Assembly: GCA_003339415.1 (NCBI GenBank)
Contig: PDHQ01000134.1
Span: forward strand, 1 to 64,000
Direction of reading: 5' to 3'
DNA from: Ophiocordyceps camponoti-saundersi (nom. inval.)
Taxonomy: Eukaryota; Ascomycota; Sordariomycetes; Hypocreales; Ophiocordycipitaceae
Length of the DNA stretch: 64,000 nucleotides
The position numbers were made by a program, and so were the translations under genes. Below are positions 11,251 to 20,945 of the stretch, in pieces (position 1 is the first letter of the stretch; every line of letters starts with the position of its first letter). The notes under the pieces are model-generated. The model made no database searches, was not told the DNA's origin, and saw only the letters and a list, made by a program, of their open reading frames with translations.

Positions 11251-12111
11251 ATGTCTTCCAACCCATCCGAACCTTTCGTGACATATGTTCATGATTACTT
11301 CCCCCCCGGAGTCAGCCGAATCATAGCTTGGGGAATCAATGGGTTCATCGGCCAAGTTGATAATTCCACCGTCCTCAAGTATAACCTCATAGAGGGTGAT
11401 GATGACATGTCTAAAATCGAACACGAACATCAGCTCTTGAATATTGTCGGCCCCCATGCTCGTATCATCGCGTCAAAGGGCCTGACAGAGCATGGACTAT
11501 ACCTTGAGCTTGCTGAAAACGGGAACATGCTTGATTATTTAGTGGAATCGAAGCAACCTGACCCTTCACTGCAGCAGCGTCTAGCTTGGTGTCGAGAGAT
11601 TGCCGAGGCAGTCGAATACGTTCATTCGAAGAGGGTCATTCATTGTGGTATTAATCCTTTAACTGTCTTGATCGATAAAGATTACCACATCAAGTTATCC
11701 GACTTTCAGGGGCGTCATCTCGACGAAGCAGGTCAAGTGGTGATGGACGAGCTTGCTAGCGAACCCTACAGATATTTTTGCCCCCGAGAAGATGTGTTCG
11801 ATGTTAGTTGGAAAACAGACATCTTCGCCCTTGGATCGACGATTTATTTCATCATGACTGGGCAGGAGGTCTTCCCGGACATTGTCGGAGGGGAAGAAAG
11901 GTGGCGAGAGAAGATCGAGTCCCGCTTCGCAAGTGGCGTCTTCCCGGACGATCCCCACGCCTGCGCAGCGATCACGCAGAAATGCTGGCAGCAACAGTAT
12001 GTGTCGGCATCTGAGGTTTTGGAGGACATAAGAGCCATCGAGAAGCTCTACACAACGACATCTACTGAAACGGACGCCGGGTCTCAGAATGGGACAAAGG
12101 CTACTGCTTGA
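11251..12111 (+). CDS. protein kinase-fold protein, predicted pseudokinase
   Basis: A single exon gives 286 aa. The kinase fold can be followed: the beta-3 lysine in VLKYN (K43), a helix-C acidic region at E57-E59, the hinge LYLELAENGNMLDYL, the catalytic-loop position VIHCGINPLTVLI (131-141), the metal-binding DFQG (151-154), the loop SEPYRYFCPRE in place of APE, and TDIFALGSTIYFIMTG of subdomain IX. In related fungal proteins the catalytic loop reads HCD...N. Here the aspartate is Gly133 and the conserved asparagine is Thr138, so phosphotransfer should be lost, while the metal-site aspartate D151 remains. The frame is intact with no stop, so this is a conserved-fold pseudokinase rather than a wreck. 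Role unknown. It is AT-richer than its neighbours. Confidence 0.8.
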   Translation: MSSNPSEPFVTYVHDYFPPGVSRIIAWGINGFIGQVDNSTVLKYNLIEGDDDMSKIEHEHQLLNIVGPHARIIASKGLTEHGLYLELAENGNMLDYLVESKQPDPSLQQRLAWCREIAEAVEYVHSKRVIHCGINPLTVLIDKDYHIKLSDFQGRHLDEAGQVVMDELASEPYRYFCPREDVFDVSWKTDIFALGSTIYFIMTGQEVFPDIVGGEERWREKIESRFASGVFPDDPHACAAITQKCWQQQYVSASEVLEDIRAIEKLYTTTSTETDAGSQNGTKATA

Positions 12112-12648
12112 CATTGCCTCAAATTTTCGATAAGCTGGTTCTATTATGGCCTGTTATTCTTTCTGATTCAGCAGATTCAAGTTCACAAAGTCGCAACAGG
12201 ATTTTGATCAAGGGGATCAGGTCCTCTACTGCAGCCTCAACGGCGGACAATATTAGGCAGCATAGCCTACTTCGTATCATACATAGATGACGATGATATG
12301 TGAAGCAGGGGGTTGAAGCCACATGACGAAGGAAAGCGGGGATGAGCCTGGAGTTTTGCGGACGATGCCGAATAAAGGCATTCCCGAGAGTTGCAGCATA
12401 TATGAGCGCTTATCGTCCAACCATCAACGGTGGTAACCGGAAGAGGAAACCACCGACGTCCACTGTCATTTGATGGGCGGCAAAATAGCACACATTTTGT
12501 CGTGTACTTATAGTAGATAAACCTCTCTTGCTTTTCCACAATGAGTATCCGTAGAAGCATCAGTTATCTGTTCATTATGAATGATACATGTACAGACAGT
12601 TGATTCTAGAACAGTACCACTGCACACAACATGCCTTGATCCATGCCA
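12112..12648. other. pseudokinase/DAD4 convergent intergenic region
   Basis: About 540 bases lie between converging stops and are fairly AT-rich. They hold one TATCCGTA octamer (12546-12553). Presumed 3' UTRs; no gene seen. Confidence 0.6.
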
Positions 12649-13112
12649 CTACGATGGCGGCTTAAGGTTGTCAGTTGCTACAACTCAATCGAGATGTTGG
12701 AGAAAATAGCTTGTCAGTTCAGCTCTCACGCAAATCAAGACACGTGAAACGCTTACCTTCGAGATGGAACAACACATTGGACTGATAGTTTTTGAACATC
12801 TGGGCCACGAGTTCGACATTCATATTCTGGATGTTGATCTCCTGTGATTCCCCCTACTCAGCTTATATCGCCTGTGTCGAAAGGCGACAACGTACATACC
12901 TGTAGGCTTTTATTCATCATGACCACGGCCTCGTTGAGCTTCTCCTGTGTCGTATGTCAGCATGAGTCGACGCGGACCAGATGAATATGCGTACCACATT
13001 GGTGATGATCCGGGACAGCAGAAGGTTCTGCTGATGCTCGTGGGGACTCTCCTGTGATAGATGCGTCAGTCAATTCGAAAGCGGTATGAAGATCGGCTCT
13101 TGCTGTTACCAT
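12649..13112 (-). CDS. DAD4: DASH complex subunit Dad4
   Basis: Five coding exons, 13112-13110, 13051-12995, 12944-12900, 12841-12757 and 12677-12649, give 72 aa. The first coding exon is only the ATG. The chain begins [20 protein letters not shown], continues [15 protein letters not shown] and [16 protein letters not shown], and ends [17 protein letters not shown]. This matches Dad4 along its whole length, including the [11 protein letters not shown] block and the [12 protein letters not shown] block. Every junction has GT...AG borders and preserves frame. Dad4 is one of the ten small subunits of the DASH/Dam1 ring, which couples kinetochores to spindle microtubules. The gene is divergent from IES6, with 202 bases between the start codons. 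Confidence 0.95.
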
Positions 13113-13204
13113 GATGCCTGCTTTGGTCGTTGTCCGTCGATAATAGCACTGTGATGGTTACGCGTTTATTGAAGGCGCCATTGGCTGAGTCATGTGTCGC
13201 CAAG

Positions 13205-13212
13205 TCACGTGA
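13205..13212. promoter_or_regulatory. TCACGTGA palindrome in the DAD4/IES6 divergent promoter
   Basis: A TCACGTGA palindrome (extended GTCACGTGAC at 13204-13213) lies about midway between the two divergent start codons, 13112 and 13315. It matches the CACGTG core bound by Cbf1/CPF1-type bHLH factors. A TAGACTC direct repeat follows at about 13245-13260. Binding and function are inference. Confidence 0.5.
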
Positions 13213-13314
13213 CCTTATCATCAGTCCATCTGTACGATATCCCTAGACTCTAGACTCTAGTCCGTGATCAAGCGACTCCCACTCCATCCATCCATCCATC
13301 CATCCAGTCAAGCA

Positions 13315-13917
13315 ATGTCTGCCCCAACCGAAGCTCAAATCGCCCACCAGCAGCTCATCGAGAAACTTGACCTTCACTCGATACACAAAAACTTCCGCAA
13401 CCCAAATTGGCGGCCCAACCAGCGACGCAACAAGAACATCAAGACCATCCTCGGCGACGCTTCCAAGAGGGAGGCTTCTGCCCTCGCCACGCCCCAGGAT
13501 GTCAGCGGTGACGCTACTCCCGCCACCGCCGCCACCACCACCGGCGCCGACGACGGCCTTTCCACCAGCGGCGCGTCGACGCCCGCCGCCAGCACGTCCG
13601 GGACCAACCCTCCGAACCTCGCCCAAGCCTCGCGTAGCCTGTCCAAGCTCGTGCTGGAGAAGAACCTCCGCATGCCGCCGGGCGGCCTCGGCACGTCGAC
13701 AGCTCCCAGCGCGACGTACACAAACATCGAGTCGGCGCCGTCTCTGGCACACTCTAGGCATTACTGCGACGTCACCGGCCTGCCAGCCCCTTACCACGAT
13801 CCCAAGACTCGGATGCGCTACCACAACAAGGAGGTATTTGGCTTGATTCGCACCTTGCCGCAGCAGGCTGCAGAGCAGTATCTCGAGGCCCGAGGCGCTC
13901 ACACCGTCCTCAAGTGA
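13315..13917 (+). CDS. IES6: INO80 complex subunit Ies6
   Basis: A single exon gives 200 aa. The start MSAPTEAQIAHQQLIEKLDL was chosen because it is the first ATG after a CATC repeat leader and begins the conserved part. The N-terminal block LHSIHKNFRNPNWRPNQRR and the C-terminal YL1-C-type domain, from HYCDVTGLPAPYHDPKTRMRY to HNKEVFGLIRTLP, are the two Ies6 hallmarks. Between them is a low-complexity Thr/Ala/Ser linker (about residues 60-110). Ies6 forms a heterodimer with Arp5 that docks on the Ino80 ATPase and the nucleosome. The gene shares its promoter with DAD4. Confidence 0.95.
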   Translation: MSAPTEAQIAHQQLIEKLDLHSIHKNFRNPNWRPNQRRNKNIKTILGDASKREASALATPQDVSGDATPATAATTTGADDGLSTSGASTPAASTSGTNPPNLAQASRSLSKLVLEKNLRMPPGGLGTSTAPSATYTNIESAPSLAHSRHYCDVTGLPAPYHDPKTRMRYHNKEVFGLIRTLPQQAAEQYLEARGAHTVLK

Positions 13918-15008
13918 CGACGACTACTGCGATTGTCGGACCAACAAAGTCAAGCCCCTACCATGCACCCTCGGCCTTTCAGCAGAGGGATGGAAAGTTG
14001 GCGCTCCGGCTTAATCGTGATCGCCTTTTGCTATTCGCCAGACCGACAGATTACCGAGAAGGCATTGAGGAGCGACTTCTCAGTTGCCGAGGCGAAGAGC
14101 CCGGGCCGTCGTGGCGTGTTGAGTAGGTGCCCTTGACGAAGCATTGGCTGTTGCATTATGGTGTAAGAATATTGCATAATGCTGTATGAACAAAAGTGCC
14201 GAGTCAAGCATTGTCAAATCCTCTCACTGGGTATCAAGTGAGTGCTGCCTGTCAATTTTGGCATCAATTCTTGGCTGAAGGGAGTCGAAGTCAGAAATTT
14301 TCTTCTTCAGCTGTGGATAATATTAGCTTTGATGAGTTATGTAAGTACAACCACATTGAGGGACTGATTTTAATGGCACACCACCACTGACCCCATCCCT
14401 AACTAACCCAACGAAATTGAGACACAGATTACTCTGTCGATTATGTATGTATGTATATCTCTACTTCTAAGTTTTGAGTTGCAGTAGATACATACAATCA
14501 GTCGTGAACCGAGTAATAAAAGGAGAACAAGAGAAGTGTTTCCGGGGAAAAGCGGAGACGAATCCTTCTCTTGAGAACTCAAATTATGTACCTCCCCTAT
14601 TCGGCAAAAGGGTTACAACGATGTTGCCCCGAGGATGCTTCAACTCTGTATCCGTATGTATGTATCTATGCATTTCTTCACATGGCACGGATGTATGTAT
14701 GTTGTATGCCCTCGCTGCTTGACACGACAAAAAAAAAGAGGCTAGGTAGGTATGACGGCATGTGTGTTTTTTATATCTATGCCGCCGCTATCGGTAGTTA
14801 GCCCATCAGACTCGTTTAACAGTAAGCTGCTTATACGGATAATAAGCTCAGCAGGAACCAGGGATTTTGTCCATCATATTTGGAATGCGGGTGTCATTAT
14901 CCCCAACTCCATGGTACCAAGTGTTTCGTCCCGGAGGCTCTCACCATCCGGCCTTCCGGAGTTTCCGATACCGGTCTGATATCCGTTCCGAAAGTTGCCA
15001 CATAAGCA
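13918..15008. other. intergenic, 1.1 kb, no gene supported
   Basis: This is an AT-rich stretch with (ATGT)n runs near 14440 and 14655-14700, TATCCGTA at 14649-14656 and TACGGATA at 14834-14841. Open frames are short, overlap one another and resemble nothing known. It holds the IES6 3' UTR and the aldehyde dehydrogenase promoter. Confidence 0.6.
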
Positions 15009-16656
15009 ATGTCGTTCGCCCTCAAGGTTCGTCTATCGAGGGCGTCATTGCCTCGACTACATCATCATTATCCGACTAGACGAGCCATGAGCAGCACCGT
15101 CGTACCCCTCGTTATCAACGGCAAAGATGTCGAGACGAACTCGACAATACGGGTTATGAGCCCGCTCACCAACCAGGAGATCTGGACAATGTCCTGCGCG
15201 AGAGTCGAAGACGTCGAGGAAGCGGTTCAGAAGGCGCACGAGGCCTTTGGTAACTGGTCTACTTGGAAGGCCGCCCAGCGACGGGATTTGTTTCTCCGCG
15301 CGGCCGATATCATGGATAGGCGTCGGACTGAGCTGTGTGGCTACATGCGCGACGAGATTGCGGCCGATGACGAGTTTCAGCAGTTCGTCTTGAACCATGC
15401 CATCGATACGCTTAAGGATACGGCTGGGAGAGTTGCCCATGCCGTCCAGGGTTCTCTCCCGGAGTCTGCCGTCTCCGGCATGCGAGCCATGGTTTGCAAG
15501 AGGCCATACGGCGTCATACTCGGAATCGCTGCATGGTAAGTCAAGTTGCTTCGTCTACTCGTCCGATGACCGGTAACTCATTGATATTTCTCTCAAGGAA
15601 CGGGCCATATGCTCTCGGCATGCGAGCCATCTCATCTGCCTTGGCAGCCGGAAACACGACGGTGCTCAAGGGAGCTGAATTGTCACCTAAATGCCACTGG
15701 GCCATCGCCGACGTCTTCCGCGAGGCCGGCCTACCTGATGGATGTCTAAATCTAATATTCCATTCGCCCAGCGACGCCGAGACCATCACGAACGCACTCG
15801 TGGCCCATCCGCTTGTCAAGAAGGTCAATTTCACCGGAAGCACTCGTGTCGGCCGGCTCATTGCCGCTCTCGCCGGGAAGCATCTGAAGCCGGTCCTTTT
15901 AGAACTCGGCGGCAAAGCGAGCTCCATCGTGATGCAGGATGCCGACCTCGAGCTGGCGGCTGTTCATTGCGTCAAAGGCGCCTTTCTCAACGTACGTCTT
16001 CCTCTCTCTCTCTTCCCCCCGTTAAATTTACCGCAGCTGACGAAGATGAAATGCTTCAGTCTGGACAGATCTGCATGTCGACGGAGCGCATCCTCGTTCA
16101 CAGCTCCATCGTCGACAGCTTCCGGGATATGCTGAGGGCAAAGACAAAGGAGTTATACGGCTCAGCTGACGTGACCCCCGTCCTCGTCACGGACGCGTCC
16201 GCAACACGGAACCGCAATCTAGTTTCGCAAGCCGCCGACAAGGGCGCAAGAACTCTACCGATCTTCTCAAACAACGACGCCGAAGCGACCCAGGCGTCGA
16301 ACCGGATGCAGCCCGTCATCCTCGAAAACGTCGACACCAGCATGGACGTCTACAAAACGGAATCCTTCGGGCCGACCGTCTCCCTCTTCACCTTTGACAC
16401 CGAAGCCGAGGCGGTGAAGCTGGCCAACGACACGGAATACGGCCTTTCGGCTGCTGTCTTCACCGAAGATCTCAAGGCAGCTTTCCGCATCGCCGACGCG
16501 CTCGAGTCTGGAGCCGTGCACATCAACTCCATGACCGTCCACGACGAGAGCTCCCTGCCGCACGGGGGCGTCAAGGATAGTGGCTTTGGCCGGTTTAACA
16601 GTAATCAAGGCCTGGACGAGTTCATGTATTACAAGACTGTGACATGGATGGAGTAG
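15009..16656 (+). CDS. NAD(P)-dependent aldehyde dehydrogenase (aromatic-aldehyde type)
   Basis: Three exons, 15009-15535, 15598-15991 and 16060-16656, give 505 aa. The splices restore GVILGIAAWNGPYALGMRA and GAFLNSGQICMSTERILV. Family landmarks are the substrate-entry AWN, KGAELSP, the cofactor loop VNFTGSTRVGR, the general base in LLELGGKASSIV, the nucleophilic cysteine in SGQICMS (about C312), and ESFGPTVSLF. Closest in feel to the salicylaldehyde/vanillin dehydrogenase group, which oxidises aromatic aldehydes to acids; the exact substrate is inference. The first 26 residues (MSFALKVRLSRASLPRLHHH) look like a mitochondrial presequence. The second Met at 15087 (MSSTVVPLVING) would give the cytosolic form. 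Confidence 0.93.
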
Positions 16657-17321
16657 GGATGAGGAGAGGGGGTATTGTTCTTCGTTCTTCTGCCCTGTCA
16701 CGCGATCATGACCTGGTGCGTGTGGCTTGCATGTGCCAGATTCGAAGGATGGGACGTTGGTGTAACGTGGCAGATCAAAGAGGGGGAATTTGACAACATC
16801 TCTGCAATTTCTCCTTTACACGAGAGTGTTTCCATGATCAAGATTAGTCAGTTCCCTTCTTCAACTCTGTGTTATTTAAACCGTCAGCAAAGTGATTCCA
16901 TCCTCTCTCTGTCTGTATTGACCTGCGTCGTCACACTTACATAGATCTATCATTTCATCTAACAACGTTCAACTGATGTCATACAAAGCTCTTATCGCAG
17001 CTGACTAAGGCCATATAAAATGATAGAACCATGTGCAAATCACCTGACCAGTAAGGCGAGCAAGATAAGCCCAAAAGACGCTAAGCCCAAAGCGCAAGCC
17101 AGCTTCAACCTCCATCCCGTCCAACAAAGTGTCCCGTCCTTTCAGCTCACGATAGAGAGAGAAAAAGGGGGGAGATTCGAAAGTACAGCATAATCACCAG
17201 TGACGTCTCTTCCTTCGCAGCAGCAGATCCATGACCCGCGCCGCACTCTCATTGAACTCCAGCGCAGCAACGCAATCGTCGACCCGCCTCGTCTCTTCCA
17301 TATCAAAAGCCGATCCGAACA
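16657..17321. other. intergenic, ALDH 3' end and GOT1 promoter
   Basis: About 660 bases. Nothing gene-like was recognised. A purine run (GAGAGAGAAAAAGGGGGG) lies near 17153-17172, and a pyrimidine-rich leader precedes GOT1. Confidence 0.6.
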
Positions 17322-18055
17322 ATGTCAATGTGGCTCTCAGATACCCAGAGTACGAATCTGCCGCCTTCCTTTATTATCTCTTTCGAACAATGAGGCCACG
17401 CTGATGAAAATCTCTCTCCTCTCTCGTTAAAAGAGATCGGTGTCGTCTTCTGCTCTGGTGGTCCGTTTCAATCCTCCCTTCTTTCCCAGACGTATCGCGA
17501 ACTGACAACCCATTGCGCGCGCAGGGGGCTTGTTCCTCATCGGCGGAGTGATGCTCTTCTTTGATCGCGCCATGTACGTCTACGACGAAAACAAGCTCTT
17601 CTCCGTTCTCGTGTCACGGTTATTAATCTTTCGCTTCTCTACAAGGCTCGCCATGGGAAACGTAAAGAAACCCACCTAAGCTCCTCTGAATCATATCCGC
17701 CGCCCCGAGTCCTCGACGCTAAGCACGCGCTTTTTTTTTCCCCTCCCGGGTGCCATAGATTCTATTCCTCATAGGCCTCACAATCATCATTGGCCCGCAA
17801 AAGACGATGCTCTTCTTCGCACGAAAGCAAAAGGCAAAGGGCACAATCGCATTCTTCGCCGGCCTCGGCCTCATCTTGGCCCGGTGGACGCTCATCGGCT
17901 TCCTCGTCGAGGCGTACGGCATCGTCGTCCTATTCGGTGATTTCATAGGCACCATCGCCGGCTTCGCACGCGGTATACCCGTCATCGGGCCCTACATCGG
18001 TCTGCTGGTCGACAAGATCGGGCTTGGACGCCGCAACGCCGAATTGCCCGTATGA
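17322..18055 (+). CDS. GOT1: Golgi transport protein Got1
   Basis: Five exons, 17322-17349, 17434-17457, 17525-17573, 17646-17661 and 17759-18055, give about 137 aa. Exons 2 and 4 are only 24 and 16 bases. Spliced order: MSMWLSDTQK, IGVVFCSG, GLFLIGGVMLFFDRAM, LAMGN, then ILFLIGLTIIIGPQKTM. The block GPQKTMLFFARKQKAKGTI is the family signature. Four hydrophobic segments fit the four-TM Got1/Sft2-like topology. In yeast, Got1 acts in ER-Golgi vesicle traffic and fusion. An alternative start codon at 17328 (MWLSDTQ) is equally plausible. The gene is convergent with profilin. Confidence 0.92.
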
Positions 18056-18386
18056 GTGCAGGGTGCAGGGTGCTGGATGCATGGGCTAGCAGAGGTTGAA
18101 AAGAACGGCGAACATGGCGTTGATCCGATGTCTGCGCAGCCTTGGACCATTTTCATGTCACGAGGCCGCTTAAGGCTTAAAGAGCTCTTGGATTGCTTGT
18201 ATGCAGAAATTTTCAAGGAATGGCGATCTTCGACGATGGCTCTGTGTTGACGCTCAAGCTCCCAACATCCATGCTGCAGCACACTCTCCCCCACGCAAAA
18301 TGTTTTGACCTTGACCCAATGACCGAGAGGACATCGCAGCCGTGTCCCCGCGATGCTGGCCACGCTATCTTACATGTCTCGTCGGT
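18056..18386. other. GOT1/profilin convergent intergenic region
   Basis: 330 bases lie between converging stop codons and are presumed to be 3' UTRs. No further gene seen. Confidence 0.6.
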
Positions 18387-19094
18387 TCAATATTTAAGAC
18401 CGATGAGATATTGGGCCAAGCTTTCGACCGTCGAGGTAGCGTTGCCAGCGATCTGATTCTCCCCGTGATGGCCAATGACGATGGCCTGCGTCGTCTTGGC
18501 AATGGCGACGCCGAGTTTGCCCTACCGAACACAGTTATTAGCAATGTCCTCCAAGACGAATTGAAAAGGGTCAGGAGGCAGATTGCAGGGAAAAGATATG
18601 ACGAACCGACCGCGCGTAAATGTTCCCGTCATCGGCTCGAGCCATGACATATCGGTCTCCAGCGATAAAGAGACCGTCGGAATAGGCTTTATCCTTGGCT
18701 GCGGTGTCGCCAGAGGCGATGGAGGCGATTACCTTCATCTCAGCGGGCTTGAGCTGCGTATGTCTGTCAGCGCACGAGCCCCGCAGGCGGAGGAGACGGG
18801 CGGCAGTACTTGGAACTCGGGAGAGGCGGCCCATGTGCTGTCGCCGGCCGCGCTGATGATGGCCCCCTTATCCACATGGCCGCTGCCCACCAGGCTGATG
18901 GGTGTCGTATCGTCAGTCACGCCGACCCAGATAAGGGGGCAGAGGGAGATGCCAAGGCGGCGTTACCTGCTGTCAACGTAGGCTGACGATTCGAGCCCAG
19001 TCAGCGGTGAGTCCGAAGTAAACGATGAAAAGAGGTCAAAGAAGAAGGTGAAGGGAAGGAAAGCGTATCAGGAGAACCAACATTGCCAAGACAT
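18387..19094 (-). CDS. PFY1: profilin
   Basis: Five exons, 19094-19082, 18982-18967, 18894-18810, 18753-18607 and 18521-18387, give 131 aa, a typical profilin length. Exons 1 and 2 are 13 and 16 bases. The spliced start is MSWQSYVDSSLVGSGHVDKG, then AAGDSTWAASPEFQ joins LKPAEMKVIA. The core GLFIAGDRYVMARADDGNIY joins GKLGVAIAKTTQAIVIGHH and the end is STVESLAQYLIGLKY. The MSWQxYVD start and the IAKTTQAI(V)IG strand are diagnostic. Profilin binds G-actin, poly-proline (formins) and phosphoinositides, promoting actin filament growth at hyphal tips. The donor of intron 4 (GTTCGT) is weak, but the frame and family match need it. Confidence 0.94.
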
Positions 19095-20945
19095 GGTTGC
19101 GTTGCGTGCCGCGGATGGCGAGGACCGGCAGCAGATAGAAGAGTCGTGGAAGATTCGGCGGCGACCAGCGACGGCGGGGGGGGTGAGGAGGAGGGGGGGG
19201 AGGGGAGACGGGGGAGGGGGAGAGCGACGGAGGGCGGTGGCGAAGCGGGGGACTCGATGACGAGGGGGAGGAGGATGGTGATGACAGATTGCGATGGCTG
19301 AGCTGGCCTGCGAGGATTGGAAGCTGGAGCTGCTTGGGGGAGGTGAAGCTGTCAAGAATCTTCGAAGGACTTTGTGCCCCTCACTCTGGTCTGCTCGAAA
19401 TTATCGGCGGTGCAGGGCAAACGACGATTGGCCAGGACGTAGAGGAGTTTTGAGGACCAAGATGACAAGTCCCTCGTCGCCGCGCTGAGCCGGAAAAACT
19501 ACGAAAACGGACTGTAGCAGATACTTTGTTTCGAGGATTGGCCGGGCTCAGGAAGAAAAAAAAGTCTGAGGCACAGTCTGCAAGCATATCTCTCGACTGT
19601 CATTCGCAGTGTGAATCACACGCAATGGCACAGTTTCATCTCATAGGAAAACTCTCCTGCCAACACGGTCCGGCCCTCTCCGAAATCACCGTGGCTGACC
19701 AAGCAAAAGAAGCCGTCCATCTTCTCGTGTCTCGTCATCGAGCTTGTTGAACATCAAGTGCTTGCTAACGATTGATTGCCGCACTATGACTAAACAACGA
19801 CGCCGTCAGAGTGGCTGTTGATTGGGTTGGTTGGTTGGCTGGCAGCGGCCGCCACACCATCACCATCCGTACCACCACGACCACCACCACTGGAACTACC
19901 ACAACCGCCGACTGCCTTGTGCGCTGGCGCCGAACAGTTGAAACAGGAGACCCATGCAGCGGAGAGCCGCAAATTGAAAGGGTTCTCTGTCGTTACTAAT
20001 GCTCTTGTTTCGAGCTGCCAAAGAATTAGTGTCGTGGCGATGGTTGGAATAAACCTCAACTCCACCGTCGTGCAGCAGCAAGGTCGTGTTCGGGCAGCCT
20101 TCCTTTCTTTTCCTCTCTACGCCTTACCTCCATGATGCTCCTCCATCCCTCCATACATACAGACATACATACATAGACAAAATTGTCCGACCGAATTCCG
20201 ACTCTAACACGGAGGAGTCAAGCCGAGACGCACGCCTCGTCCCCTCCCGCCAAGCAACCTGTCAAGGAGCCGGGGCTGTTTCAACCATTTCAGGGGCTTC
20301 ACCGACGCGTCAACCCAAGCATGACGCTCTCATCTTGTATAACCGCGACTCGCCAGCATGACCACCTCCGCTTTTTCAAGGACCAAAGGGACGAGGAAAA
20401 CAGGAAAAAAGAACCATCTCCAAACTCGCTGCCCATCAATGCCATACCTGACGATGGAAAAAATAAACATGAAGCACATGCTGCAGGCATCGCGCATGGC
20501 CTACGTACGCCACTGACCGTCCGGCCAGCCAACCAACACGCTTCTCTTCCTCGGCTCTTCCGATTACCATGACAGGGGACCGATGTCTTGCACTCAAGAC
20601 GCAAGACTCGAAGCCAGGTTTCCGAAACCTCAGGCGGGCCACGCCAAAACCCCTAAGCAAGGATCTTCCCCCCCCTCCCCTCTTCCCCACCTCAGGCCTG
20701 TCGGACTGAAAGAGCCCAAACGGGCATATTGGCTATGCCTTACGGTCATGACGTCCTATCTACTGGAAACTATACAGTATGCCCAGCTCGATTGACAAGA
20801 TCCGAGCATGGATACCCACTGGCAAGCACGCCGGTGCCACTACTTGTAACAGTTTGCTCCCGCCTTGTTCGTCCTCCATATTCAAGTGGCAGCACAGCCG
20901 CCCTTCGTCAATGCTCGCCTGCCCGGATTCTATTGCACCGTATTG
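19095..20945. other. 1.85-kb divergent intergenic region
   Basis: This holds the profilin promoter and a long upstream region of the disordered-protein gene. Visible are G/A-rich tracts at 19175-19275 (C/T-rich on the profilin strand, probably its leader), a (CCACCA)n patch at 19850-19900, ACATAC repeats at 20150-20175, and a pyrimidine tract at 20665-20695. Several open frames of 70-130 codons overlap on opposite strands, none like a known protein. No gene is claimed. Confidence 0.5.

Noticed and set aside
11251..12111. Calling the kinase-fold gene a pseudogene
   Set aside because: The frame is complete with all structural subdomains present; loss is restricted to catalytic residues, which fits a pseudokinase better than a dead gene.
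20865..20945. Upstream start for the disordered-protein gene (MFVLHIQVAAQ)
   Set aside because: The listed codon at 20865 is not an ATG; the first ATG in a sensible context is 20946, where the Ser/Pro-rich protein begins.
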